A DNA stretch of 64,000 nt from Amedibacillus dolichus DSM 3991 (GCF_000154285.1 NZ_DS483460.1:42455-106454); one strand, 5' to 3'; numbered from the stretch's first letter, positions 26,620 through 34,959 are shown. Notes: generated from the sequence alone by a model not told the origin. Numbers and translations: made by a program.

Positions 26620-27509
26620 ATAAGAAGGATAAACAGATTCGTCAAAGACTGTCAAATGAGAATATGGAAATTCCAAGTACAGTCAAAAGCAAAATTGAAC
26701 AAACTCTCATGCAGCTTCCAAAGCAGGAACAACAGCCTGTTTACAGCAATCGAAAACGTTTTGCCTATGCCTTTGCCTGCATTGCCTTTATTATGTTGTT
26801 CTTACTTCCGAATGTGAGTACGACGTATGCCAAGACCTTGGAACAAATACCGATCATCGGAGAGCTTGTAAAAGTTGTTACGATACGTAATTATTATTAT
26901 GCAGACGATAAGCATGAAATGGACATTCACGTTCCGAAGGTAGATAATGAGGAGAATGGTGCCTTTGATGCAATCAATGCTGATGTGGAAGAACTGACAC
27001 AAATGCTGGTAGAAAGATTTTATAAGGACCTTGAAACATTCGGTGGTGAAGGGCATAGTTCGGTGTATGTGAATTATGAAGTCGTTACCAATACGGATTC
27101 TTGGTTTACCTTAAAGCTGATCGTTAATGAGGTAGCGGGAAGTGGAAATACGTATTATAAGTATTATCATTTAAACAAGCTTACGGGAGCTACGGTTACG
27201 TTGGAGGATATTGTTAGTGATAAAGCGTTTTATCAAGTGGTTGCAGAGGATATTAAGCAGCAAATGCGAGAGGAAATGGCACAAGATTCGAATCTAAAAT
27301 ATTGGGTAGATGACAGTACCTTTGGTGATGATATCGTATCCATTGACGGAAAGCATAACTTTTATTTCAATAAAGAAAATGATTTGGTTATTCCGTTTGA
27401 TAAATATGAGGTTGCACCGGGATATATGGGAACCTCGGAGTTTGTTGTTGATAAGGATTTGATTATGAAGTTTTTACACCCGCAGATGAAAAAAATCCTA
27501 GCACCATAA
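26616..27509 (+). CDS. RsiV-like transmembrane anti-sigma factor (DUF3298 ectodomain)
   Basis: A cytosolic tail of about 45 residues is followed by one membrane helix (about 47-68) and an extracellular domain. The stretch IPIIGELVKVVTIRNY after the helix and the C-terminal DUF3298-like segment (KLTGATVTLEDI, DLVIPFDKYEVAPGYMG) are characteristic of RsiV. RsiV binds SigV and, in Bacillus, is itself the lysozyme receptor; binding exposes it to signal peptidase. A possible cleavage site (TYA-K) follows the helix here. The gene is coupled to its sigma factor. No terminator is evident before the next ECF promoter 26 nt downstream. Confidence 0.82.
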   Translation: MNKKDKQIRQRLSNENMEIPSTVKSKIEQTLMQLPKQEQQPVYSNRKRFAYAFACIAFIMLFLLPNVSTTYAKTLEQIPIIGELVKVVTIRNYYYADDKHEMDIHVPKVDNEENGAFDAINADVEELTQMLVERFYKDLETFGGEGHSSVYVNYEVVTNTDSWFTLKLIVNEVAGSGNTYYKYYHLNKLTGATVTLEDIVSDKAFYQVVAEDIKQQMREEMAQDSNLKYWVDDSTFGDDIVSIDGKHNFYFNKENDLVIPFDKYEVAPGYMGTSEFVVDKDLIMKFLHPQMKKILAP

Positions 27510-27534
27510 AGAATTTAAAAAATTTATAAAAAAA

Positions 27535-27564
27535 TGTGACCTTTTATGATCAAGATACGTTTTT
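27535..27564 (+). promoter_or_regulatory. ECF-sigma-type promoter of the second acylation operon
   Basis: TGTGACCTTTT (27535-27545) and CGTTTTT (27558-27564) have a 12-nt gap, exactly as in the promoter at 23864-23893. It lies just upstream of the second ECF sigma gene, suggesting autoregulation or cross-regulation. Confidence 0.65.
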
Positions 27565-27580
27565 ATAGTGGAGGTAGCTC

Positions 27581-28054
27581 GTGTTGAAATGTGATAGGAC
27601 AGAGTTTGAAAGAGCCTATGAAGAGTATAGCAATCAGCTGTATCGCGTGGCTCTTGTATATACGCAGGATACTTATACAGCACAGGATATCGTGCAAGAG
27701 GTTTTCCTTCGTTATTTGAAAAAAAGCAGGACTTTTAAAGATAAGGAGCATGAACAAGCATGGCTGCTTCGGGTTACGATCAATCAATGCCATGATCATT
27801 ATCGTAAAAATCGTCAGCTGACTTTTTTAAAGGAGGATCAACAAAGTGTTCTTCCATCGCAATTAAGTGCTTTGTCCTATGCTTTAGCACAACTACCAAA
27901 AAAGCATCAATCGGCGATTCTATTGCATTATTTAGAGGGATATTCCATCAAAGAAATAGCGGCGATGCTTCATTGTTCTCAATCTGCGATAAAGATGCGC
28001 ATTGCAAGAGGAAAAGCACAGCTGCGAAAGCTCAGAGAGGAGGAAGAACTGTGA
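27581..28054 (+). CDS. Second ECF-type RNA polymerase sigma factor
   Basis: This 157-residue ECF factor has region 2 (TYTAQDIVQEVFLRYLKK ... AWLLRVTINQCHDHYRKN) and region 4 (KHQSAILLHYLEGYSIKEIA). The GTG at 27581 follows GGAGG with 6-nt spacing. The stop overlaps the start of a small membrane anti-sigma gene (GTGA). It opens a five-gene operon ending with a second MBOAT and a DHHW protein, mirroring the operon just upstream. The two sigma factors differ clearly in sequence, so they are not a very recent duplication. Confidence 0.87.
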   Translation: MLKCDRTEFERAYEEYSNQLYRVALVYTQDTYTAQDIVQEVFLRYLKKSRTFKDKEHEQAWLLRVTINQCHDHYRKNRQLTFLKEDQQSVLPSQLSALSYALAQLPKKHQSAILLHYLEGYSIKEIAAMLHCSQSAIKMRIARGKAQLRKLREEEEL

Positions 28055-28566
28055 ACCTGGAAAAAGAAAAGGAGCAGTATCGCTCGATTCAAGCACCTGT
28101 TGAGCTTAAGATGAAAATCATGCAGCAGGCAGAGAAAAAGCGTTTCTCTCAAAAACCTTTGTATTTGCGCTTCGCTCTTGTATGCTGTTTGATCGTAATA
28201 TCCTTTGCGTTGATCTATCAGCCTAAGCAGCCTTTTTCTATCTATGTGAATCAACAAAGAATTACACAGGATATGCAAATGCTAAGTGTAAAAAGCACAC
28301 AGAATCAACGAAGTCGGATAATTCACTCGGATACATTTGAAATTAAGGTAGCACATAAAGAGGATTATACGATCACAGCGAATGAGGGAGATGTGCGTTT
28401 CGATCAAAAGGATAAGGAAGTCCTTTTTTGGACTTTGCCTGAAAACATGACACAAAAGGAATATAAGCTGCAGCTTATAGGGAATACTAGAAGCTATGAG
28501 GTCATTGTGCGATATGATAGCAGCCGAGATTGTTGGTTTATACAATATAAGGAGATGAAAAAATGA
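28051..28566 (+). CDS. Putative single-pass anti-sigma factor
   Basis: This 171-residue protein has a 40-residue N-terminal cytosolic part, one helix (FALVCCLIVISFALIY, about 41-57) and an extracytoplasmic beta-rich domain. I do not recognise the outer domain. Its place directly after an ECF gene, with overlapping stop and start (GTGA) and a strong GAGGAGG ribosome site, makes it the likely anti-sigma partner. Unlike its counterpart in the upstream operon it lacks the RsiV/DUF3298 motifs, so it may sense a different signal. It also slightly overlaps the following lipoprotein gene. Confidence 0.68.
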   Translation: MNLEKEKEQYRSIQAPVELKMKIMQQAEKKRFSQKPLYLRFALVCCLIVISFALIYQPKQPFSIYVNQQRITQDMQMLSVKSTQNQRSRIIHSDTFEIKVAHKEDYTITANEGDVRFDQKDKEVLFWTLPENMTQKEYKLQLIGNTRSYEVIVRYDSSRDCWFIQYKEMKK

Positions 28567-29132
28567 TGAAAAAACTATTTACTTTATGCTTAGCATGTAT
28601 GCTTTGCTTAACACTTGGAGGGTGCCAAAAGGCAAACGATTCCGATAAGGGAAAACAAGAGAAAATTACCGATGCTACGCAGCTATTAACCGCTGTTTGG
28701 GATACGTATAAGGAAGATGAAAAGTTTCCGATTTTTGGCGGCGATGTAAAGCAACCGGTGGATAATGCGCCGGGAAGCTTTGATGTCAGTGATACAGAAA
28801 GCTTATCTTCTTTACTGATCGTTCCCAAGGATTATGGCAAACAGCTTGATGATGCAGCCGGCTTTTTGCATGCGATGAATGCCAATACCTTTACAGCAGG
28901 TGCCTTTCACATCAGCGATGCTAAGCATACAGAGGATTTTATCAAAGGCTTAAAGGAAGCAATCTTAAACAATCAGTGGATGTGCGGATTTCCGGAAAAG
29001 CTATTGATGTTCCGAATCAATGATGATTATGTCGTTTCTGTTTTTGGTAATCTGACTTTGATTGAAGTATTCCAAAAGAAATTACAAGCGCAATATCCAT
29101 CAGCCCAACTGGTAGTGGAAGAAGCGTTCTAA
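28563..29132 (+). CDS. Lipoprotein, DUF4358-like, of the second acylation operon
   Basis: MMKKLFTLCLACMLCLTLGG followed by Cys is a lipoprotein signal with lipobox LGGC. The 165-residue mature part ends with a pattern (GFPEKLLMFRINDDYVVSVF ... YPSAQLVVEEAF) that I recall from DUF4358 lipoproteins, which often sit next to MBOAT and DHHW genes. Its function is unknown; an accessory role at the outer membrane face in polymer acylation is inferred from context. It is separated from the next MBOAT gene by one base. Confidence 0.75.
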   Translation: MMKKLFTLCLACMLCLTLGGCQKANDSDKGKQEKITDATQLLTAVWDTYKEDEKFPIFGGDVKQPVDNAPGSFDVSDTESLSSLLIVPKDYGKQLDDAAGFLHAMNANTFTAGAFHISDAKHTEDFIKGLKEAILNNQWMCGFPEKLLMFRINDDYVVSVFGNLTLIEVFQKKLQAQYPSAQLVVEEAF

Positions 29133-29133
29133 T

Positions 29134-30531
29134 ATGCTGTTTTCCAGTATTCCTTTTCTGTTTTATTTTCTTCCCTGTACGCTTTTATGTTATTATATCG
29201 TACCGTTTCAATGGAAGAACTTTGTTTTACTGCTGTTTAGCTTGGTATTTTATGCATGGGGAGAGCCGATCTATATCCTCCTTATGCTTGTATCCATTGT
29301 ATTGGGATATATTGAAGGCAGACTGATCGAGCGCCAACAGGATCAAAAGAAAGCTTTTTGGCTTACGGTATTTTCCTGTGGACTGCATATTGCTTTTTTG
29401 ATCTATTTTAAATATGCCGATTTTCTATTAGACGGCTTGCGCTTTGCGGGGGCTTCGATATCACTGCTCAAGATTGCTTTGCCTCTTGGCATCAGCTTTT
29501 ATACCTTTCAGCTTATCAGCTATCTCATTGATGTTTACCAAAAGAAATGTGCAGCGCAAAAAAGCTTTGTTATGTTCGGTGCCTATATTTCCATGTTTCC
29601 ACAGCTGATTGCCGGACCAATCGTGCGTTATGCGGACATTGCCAAGCAGCTTGTTGAACGTAAGCTCTCTCTTGAACAAAGTGCTCAGGGAATGCAGCGT
29701 TTTGTTATCGGATTAAGCAAAAAGGTTTTGTTGGCAAATGCGTTAGGAGAGCTGTGTTTGGTATTGAGGGCAACACAAGTACCCTCTGTTTTGAATTATT
29801 GGCTGTATGCATTGGCGTTTGCATTACAGATTTATTTTGATTTTTCCGGTTACAGCGATATGGCAATTGGACTTGGAAAAATGATGGGGTTTCATTTTTT
29901 AGAAAACTTTAATTATCCTTTTATTGCCTCCAGTATTAGTGAATTTTGGCATCGTTGGCATATCAGCTTAAGTACGTGGTTTCGTGATTATGTGTATATT
30001 CCTTTAGGTGGAAGTCGTGTAAGCAAATCTCGTTGGATTATCAATTTATGTGTTGTTTGGCTGCTGACAGGGTTATGGCATGGAGCGGCATGGAATTTTG
30101 TTTTATGGGGTATCCTGTTTGCAATCCTGCTGCTTTTGGAAAAGGTCTTATTATCCTCCTTTTTAAAGAAGCATAAAATTCTAGCACATGGCTATGTTAT
30201 TCTTTCCTTGCTTGTAAGCTTTGTCATCTTTGATGCCTCTACGATACAAGAAGCACTGCATACATTATCAATTATGTTTACCGGACAAGGACTTCCTTTG
30301 GCTTCAAATGAGGTTTGGTATTATATACAAAGCTACGGTATGGTCTTAGGTATCGCAATCATCGCATCAACACCGCTTTTTCATAAACTGCTTACGGCAT
30401 GGAAAAAAACGAAAATGGGAAATACGATCTCACAGCTGCTTGAGCCATTCGTATTACTGATACTGCTCATCATCGTTACGTTCTGTCTGATCAACGATTC
30501 CTACAATCCGTTTTTGTATTTCCGGTTTTAG
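29134..30531 (+). CDS. Second MBOAT-family O-acyltransferase
   Basis: This 465-residue multi-pass protein is clearly a paralogue of the MBOAT encoded 5 kb upstream: it shares ALPLGISFYTFQ-type, QLIAGPIVRYADIAKQ-type and FWHRWHISLSTWFRDYVYIP segments and the catalytic-His motif LTGLWHGAAWNF. It probably relays acyl groups to the DHHW/SGNH protein encoded next. The two copies differ enough (for example near the C-terminus) to serve different polymers or acyl acceptors. It belongs to the operon of the second ECF sigma factor. Confidence 0.9.
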   Translation: MLFSSIPFLFYFLPCTLLCYYIVPFQWKNFVLLLFSLVFYAWGEPIYILLMLVSIVLGYIEGRLIERQQDQKKAFWLTVFSCGLHIAFLIYFKYADFLLDGLRFAGASISLLKIALPLGISFYTFQLISYLIDVYQKKCAAQKSFVMFGAYISMFPQLIAGPIVRYADIAKQLVERKLSLEQSAQGMQRFVIGLSKKVLLANALGELCLVLRATQVPSVLNYWLYALAFALQIYFDFSGYSDMAIGLGKMMGFHFLENFNYPFIASSISEFWHRWHISLSTWFRDYVYIPLGGSRVSKSRWIINLCVVWLLTGLWHGAAWNFVLWGILFAILLLLEKVLLSSFLKKHKILAHGYVILSLLVSFVIFDASTIQEALHTLSIMFTGQGLPLASNEVWYYIQSYGMVLGIAIIASTPLFHKLLTAWKKTKMGNTISQLLEPFVLLILLIIVTFCLINDSYNPFLYFRF

Positions 30532-30545
30532 AAGGAGGATTGACG

Positions 30546-31640
30546 ATGCTTGAAAAAACAAAGAATATGCTTATCCTTGTATTATTAGGTGGTTTTGTTT
30601 GTGTGCTATCTCTGACTTGCATCTTAAAAAAACCACAAGCCATATCTTATAGCGAGCGAAGAAAGCTGGCACAATTTCCGCAAATGAACATAGAGAATAT
30701 GCAAAGTGGTAAATTTACACAGGAATTTGAGCGTTATGCTAGTGATCAGTTTCCACTACGAGATACCTTTTTGCAGTTAAATGTCTATTATACAAAAGAT
30801 ATATTGCAAAAGAAGGATATCAATCAACTTTATATACGTTTGAAAGATGTGATTGGAATGGAATACCCTCTTCATAAGGCTTCGTTGCAGCATGCGGCAA
30901 AGCTATGGAAAAGCATTCAGCAGACGTATTTAGCAGAAGCCAATCATGTGTATTATTCCATCATACCGGATAAAAGCTATTTTTTATCCGATGAAGAATA
31001 CTTGAAGCTGGACTATGCTGCATTTTTTGAGGAAATGCATCGACAGGTAGGAGATATGACCTATATTGACATACTTCCTTATTTACAGCTAACGGATTAC
31101 TATCGAAGTGATCCGCATTGGCGACAGGAGAAAATCATCGATGTAGCACAAGTGCTAGGCGAGCATATGGGAGTAAGCATAGCTGGCGATTATACGATTG
31201 AAAAGGTCGATGCTCCTTTCTACGGTAGCTATTATGCACGTTCCTTCGGTATGCTGAAGGCAGAGGATATGTACTATGTAACAAATGATGCAATGCAGCA
31301 ATATCGCGTATATGATTATCAAAATCAGCGCGAAATTCCCATCTACGATCCTACGAAAGCAAAGGGAAAGGATCCTTATGAATTTTATTTATCAGGTCCG
31401 CTTTCCTATCTTACGATTGAAAATCCAAATGCTCAAAACGGACGTGAGCTTGTTGTTTTTCGGGATTCCTTTGCGAGCAGTATCGCCCCGTTATTAGCAA
31501 GCGGATATCAAAAGGTCAGTTTATTGGATATTCGTTATTTACCAAGCAGTATGCTAGGAAGCTATGTTGATTTTAGCGATAAAGATGTTTTATTTTTGTA
31601 TAGTACGTCAGTTTTGAATCATAGTGAAACCTTAAAATAA
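30546..31640 (+). CDS. DHHW-family (AlgX/AlgJ-like SGNH) protein, acylation partner
   Basis: An N-terminal anchor helix (about 8-28) precedes the family opening SYSERRKLAQFPQMN and ERYASDQFPLRD. The name-giving motif appears as DPHW (in YRSDPHWRQEKI), and VFRDSFASSI carries the likely nucleophilic Ser. DHHW/AlgJ-like proteins accept acyl groups from an MBOAT and pass them to an extracellular glycan. The ATG at 30546 follows AAGGAGG. It is the last gene of the second operon and is followed by a terminator. Confidence 0.85.
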   Translation: MLEKTKNMLILVLLGGFVCVLSLTCILKKPQAISYSERRKLAQFPQMNIENMQSGKFTQEFERYASDQFPLRDTFLQLNVYYTKDILQKKDINQLYIRLKDVIGMEYPLHKASLQHAAKLWKSIQQTYLAEANHVYYSIIPDKSYFLSDEEYLKLDYAAFFEEMHRQVGDMTYIDILPYLQLTDYYRSDPHWRQEKIIDVAQVLGEHMGVSIAGDYTIEKVDAPFYGSYYARSFGMLKAEDMYYVTNDAMQQYRVYDYQNQREIPIYDPTKAKGKDPYEFYLSGPLSYLTIENPNAQNGRELVVFRDSFASSIAPLLASGYQKVSLLDIRYLPSSMLGSYVDFSDKDVLFLYSTSVLNHSETLK

Positions 31641-31737
31641 GGGATAAGAAAGCTTTGAATAATAAGAATGAATTTACGGTGTTTATAGTTTTATAAGCTT
31701 TCATAAGCAAACAACAAGGCAACAATTGGAAGAAAAT

Positions 31738-31773
31738 GACATATCTCTCAATGTGTGAGAATATGTCTTTTTT
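31738..31773 (+). terminator. Intrinsic terminator after the second acylation operon
   Basis: GACATAT pairs with ATATGTC and the inner stem is nearly complete; T6 follows. It lies about 100 nt after the DHHW stop codon. Confidence 0.75.
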
Positions 31774-31871
31774 ATATGTACCCATGCACCATGACTATAT
31801 TGGCTAAGCACATAAATTGACAGAAGTATTTCTAAGGTTCTACAATTTCAGTATAAAATAGGAGGTAGTTT

Positions 31872-32288
31872 ATGGTTAAAAATAAATTTCTATTATTGAT
31901 TGCGGCAGTTGTTTGGCTGATTGCCGGATACAATGTTTTGCGCATCGGCTGGATTGCCTATATCAATTATATAAAACCTTTTGATATTCTTATTTCGGTT
32001 GTTATTTTCTGTTTGTTCTGGTTTTTGGTTTTTCATAAATTGGTACTTAAGCATACGAAAAGGATTCAAAGCTTTTTAGAGCCAAAGCAATATGCTTGGA
32101 AGTTTTTTGATCGTAAATCCTTTTTTATCATGTTTTTTATGATTACCTTTGGTATAGCAATTCGAAGTTTACAACTCTTACCGGAGGAGATTATTGCGAT
32201 TTTTTACTCTGGTTTGGGTGCGGCATTATTTTTAGCGGGTATTCAGTTTTTCCACAGCTTTTTGGTAGAAATGAAAGAGGAGGCTTAA
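31872..32288 (+). CDS. Small integral membrane protein of unknown function
   Basis: This 138-residue protein has four predicted membrane helices (about 6-27, 38-55, 80-98 and 105-127) joined by short basic loops. I do not recognise a family. TAGGAGGTAG gives a good ribosome site, and codon use looks like the neighbours. It stands alone between the acylation operon and a candidate small RNA, so context gives no clear clue. Confidence 0.72.
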   Translation: MVKNKFLLLIAAVVWLIAGYNVLRIGWIAYINYIKPFDILISVVIFCLFWFLVFHKLVLKHTKRIQSFLEPKQYAWKFFDRKSFFIMFFMITFGIAIRSLQLLPEEIIAIFYSGLGAALFLAGIQFFHSFLVEMKEEA

Positions 32289-32434
32289 TTTCAATCCATA
32301 GGAACATAAGGGAAAACGATGATGTTAAATTGTGCATTTTTTGACAAATAGCCGATAAATAAAGGGAAAATGAACAATATTCATGCTAAATCAGCAAAAA
32401 TATAAACAAAAAGAGAGAAAATTAGGAAAAGGTA

Positions 32435-32463
32435 TTGCATCGTAAGCAATTACATGCAATAAT
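32435..32463 (+). promoter_or_regulatory. Promoter-like sequence for the candidate small RNA
   Basis: TTGCAT (32435-32440) and AATAAT (32458-32463) are 17 nt apart; a TG one base before the -10 makes it an extended -10 promoter. The predicted start near 32470 coincides with the first stem of the RNA. Confidence 0.5.
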
Positions 32464-32469
32464 AGTCAA

Positions 32470-32568
32470 AGAAATAGGGAAAGCGCATTCAAATGGGGGG
32501 GATGAATCGGCATTCCCTATTTCTCATTAGTGGGGGAAGAAGGATTTGGTGCAACCAAATCCTTTTTT
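32470..32568 (+). ncRNA. Candidate structured small RNA, about 99 nt
   Basis: Hairpin 1 is a perfect 11-bp stem (GAAATAGGGAA 32471-32481 with TTCCCTATTTC 32513-32523). It holds an internal loop, then a 5-bp stem ATTCA/TGAAT and an 11-nt apical loop containing seven G. A purine-rich linker with five more G leads to a perfect 10-bp terminator hairpin (AAGGATTTGG/CCAAATCCTT) and T6. A promoter lies at the right distance. No protein frame fits. The next gene begins 300 nt further on, so a riboswitch for it is less likely. I do not recognise a known RNA family; SRP and 6S features are absent. Sequence from 32569 to 32866 shows nothing else. Confidence 0.6.
32540..32568 (+). terminator. Terminator of the candidate small RNA
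   Basis: A perfect 10-bp stem with TGCAA loop is followed by a T run. It is too far from the membrane-protein gene upstream (250 nt) to be obviously its own terminator, although that cannot be excluded. Confidence 0.9.
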
Positions 32569-32872
32569 ATAGAAAGAGCATATAGTGGTTTCATGATTAT
32601 TTGCAATATGCTTTTTGAATCGAATTACCACATACCTATCTATTACTTGAAGCATCAATAAAGCCCTTTTGTGTATCTTAATCTTTGGCTGTTATCGGTA
32701 AAAGGAAATAATGCTTATGGACAAAGAGGATAATGCAGTGGGTAGGGGTTATGATGTAGCTGTTAATTCTTAACAGAAAATTAACAAATAATAATTGCAT
32801 AATGTTAAAACTTCCCATATACTGAATAGAGTATGTTAAAATAACCATACATGAAATTATTGGAGGTTGTAT

Positions 32873-33745
32873 ATGTTAAAGACATTGATAGGTGGAATCG
32901 CCGTAGGCTTAGCAAATATTATTCCCGGTGTGAGTGGGGGAACCATGATGGTCGTATTGGGCTTGTTTAATCGTGTAATGTCCAGTATTTCCGGAATTTT
33001 TACAAAGGAAAATCCAAATCGTTTGGACGATATTAAATTCCTTGCGACAGTGCTTATCGGAGCAATGATCGGTTTGGTCGTCTTTGCGAATGTATTGGAG
33101 TGGTGTTTTGGAAACTATCCGACACAAACAATGTTTGGTTTTGTCGGTATGGTTGCGTTTTCTATTCCTTCTTTGGTAAGAAGTGAAATGAAGGAAGATG
33201 AAAGGTTAAATGCAAAGACGCCGACCTCTAAGAAGGCATTATCTATTCTTGGCTTTGGGCTTGGTTGTGTGATTATTTTCGGTATGATGTTGATTGCACC
33301 AGAAGAAAAGGAACTGGTTATCACAAGCTTTCCGGCTTTAGATTTAGTATATTTATTAAAAATGGTATTGATCGGTTTTGTTGCCGGCTTTGCGATGTTT
33401 ATTCCCGGTGTGAGCGGATCAATGTGCTTATTGATTATAGGAGAGTATTATTTATTCAAATCTTTATTAGCAAATGTAACAAGTTTTGATTTACAAATCT
33501 TAATTCCACTTGCGTTTATGGGAGTGGGGATTTTGTTAGGTATTGTTGCTAGCAGTAAGATTACCGGATATTGTTTAAAGCATTTCCATAATATAACGAT
33601 TTATTTTATTCTTGGCTTAGTAATTGCCAGCAGTATTGTATTGATTCCGCTCGATGCTACTTATGATATGATGATGATTATCAGTTGCTTTATTACGATG
33701 CTGGTTGGCGGCATCATTGTTGTTATGTTAGAAAAATTAGCATAA
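32873..33745 (+). CDS. DUF368 membrane protein (PopT-like polyprenyl-phosphate transporter)
   Basis: This 290-residue protein has about eight helices and repeats the glycine-rich motif of the family: LANIIPGVSGGTMM near the N-terminus and AMFIPGVSGSMC in the middle. DUF368 proteins (PopT) were shown to recycle undecaprenyl phosphate across the membrane for cell-wall synthesis. The ATG at 32873 lies 6 nt after TGGAGG; a TTG 6 nt upstream is less likely. The next gene, a glycerophosphodiesterase, follows after 7 nt and is probably cotranscribed, so both may deal with envelope lipids. Confidence 0.88.
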   Translation: MLKTLIGGIAVGLANIIPGVSGGTMMVVLGLFNRVMSSISGIFTKENPNRLDDIKFLATVLIGAMIGLVVFANVLEWCFGNYPTQTMFGFVGMVAFSIPSLVRSEMKEDERLNAKTPTSKKALSILGFGLGCVIIFGMMLIAPEEKELVITSFPALDLVYLLKMVLIGFVAGFAMFIPGVSGSMCLLIIGEYYLFKSLLANVTSFDLQILIPLAFMGVGILLGIVASSKITGYCLKHFHNITIYFILGLVIASSIVLIPLDATYDMMMIISCFITMLVGGIIVVMLEKLA

Positions 33746-33752
33746 AGAGGGT

Positions 33753-34670
33753 ATGAAAAGAAGTAGTAAGATAGGGATCGTTGTAGTAAGCATTGCTTTG
33801 GTTTATATAACTTTGCAGGTAATGCCGTACTTTAAGCATAAAAAGGATACGCCGTTTCGCATCGAACAAGGGGAGGCTCCTTTAGTCATTGCCCATGGCG
33901 GTGCTAAAAAGCTTTATCCGGAAAATACGATTCTTGCTTTTGAAAGTGTTGTCGATATGGGTGTGGATACCTTAGAAATGGATTTGTGTATGACCAAAGA
34001 CAAAAAGCTGATTACACATCATAATTTGACGATTGATGAAACAAGTAATGGCAGTGGAAAGGTAGCTGACTATACTTACGAGGAGCTTACGCAGTTCAAT
34101 TTCGGTTATCATTTCCAGGATCTTAACGGAAGTTATCCTTATCGTGATGATCAGCATGAAAAGGCTGTTCCGATGATGGTCGAGGAGCTGTTTCAAGAAT
34201 TTGATAAGGACGTTACCTATATTATGGAGATAAAGGATAGTGGTGCTTTAGGCAAGCAGGCTGCCAAGCAATTAAATGATTTGATTGTTGCCTATGGACT
34301 AGAAGAATATGTTTGTGTGGCTTCCTTCGATGAAGATGTATTGGATTACTTTTTAGAAATCAAAGATGAAGATATCATTGTATCACTTGATTATGATACC
34401 GCCACCGAATTTATCGTTGCTAACTTAATCGGTTATGGTATATTTATGGATTATGAAGGCTATGGAATGCAACTTCCAATCGAGGAAATGGGAGTTCCGT
34501 TGGGAAATCGTTATCTGCAATGGAAAATTCATAAGAATGATATGTTTGTGCATTATTGGACGATTGATGATAAAGAGGATATGAAATATTTGATTAACAA
34601 TGGTGCCGATGGAATTATTAGTGATCGAGTGGATTTGTTATTGGAAGTTTTAGAAGAGATGGGATATTGA
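33753..34670 (+). CDS. Glycerophosphodiester phosphodiesterase family protein (GDPD)
   Basis: An N-terminal membrane anchor (about 7-24) is followed by a GDPD TIM barrel: VIAHGGAKKLYPENTILAFE supplies the first catalytic His, LEMDLCMTKDKKLITHHN the Glu, Asp and second His. These metal enzymes split glycerophosphodiesters, for instance from phospholipid or teichoic-acid turnover, into glycerol 3-phosphate and an alcohol. The active domain should lie outside the membrane. Length is usual for anchored members. It is coupled to the DUF368 gene and followed by a short terminator. Confidence 0.87.
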   Translation: MKRSSKIGIVVVSIALVYITLQVMPYFKHKKDTPFRIEQGEAPLVIAHGGAKKLYPENTILAFESVVDMGVDTLEMDLCMTKDKKLITHHNLTIDETSNGSGKVADYTYEELTQFNFGYHFQDLNGSYPYRDDQHEKAVPMMVEELFQEFDKDVTYIMEIKDSGALGKQAAKQLNDLIVAYGLEEYVCVASFDEDVLDYFLEIKDEDIIVSLDYDTATEFIVANLIGYGIFMDYEGYGMQLPIEEMGVPLGNRYLQWKIHKNDMFVHYWTIDDKEDMKYLINNGADGIISDRVDLLLEVLEEMGY

Positions 34671-34673
34671 TTG

Positions 34674-34697
34674 GGAAGGGTAAGAACCTTCCTTTTT
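34674..34697 (+). terminator. Intrinsic terminator after the GDPD gene
   Basis: GGAAGG and CCTTCC form a stem with a 7-nt loop followed by T5, directly after the stop codon. Beyond it, up to 34959, there is only AT-rich sequence with CTAGAGAAAATA occurring twice (near 34715 and 34898). Confidence 0.8.
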
Positions 34698-34959
34698 GTA
34701 TTATGCTGTTTTTTCTAGAGAAAATAGAATAATGCTAGTGTAATTTAATATATTTTCGCATTTCGTATTTGTTTATCTTTCAATGCTGAAATTGAAAGAA
34801 ATAAAAGCTCTATGAGAAAACCTACTGTAAGCATTTGGAAAAGAATAAGCTGGATTGAAAAATGACTAGTTGATCTTAATCATTATACTTTTTTTGCTAG
34901 AGAAAATATAAACTTTGCTTTATAATAAAAATAATTATAAATAGATAAAGGAGATTGAC

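Noticed and set aside
26616..28566. Treating both anti-sigma genes as RsiV paralogues
   Set aside because: Only the first shows the DUF3298 and post-helix motifs; the second is shorter with an unrecognised outer domain.
32470..32568. Reading the small RNA as SRP RNA, 6S RNA or a riboswitch for the DUF368 gene
   Set aside because: No SRP tetraloop/GGAAG motif, too short for 6S, and a complete terminator ends it 300 nt before the next gene, which seems to have its own promoter.
34700..34959. Possible vitamin riboswitch before the ECF S component
   Set aside because: I could not find conserved TPP, FMN, preQ1 or cobalamin elements or a clear expression platform; only AT-rich sequence and a short repeat.
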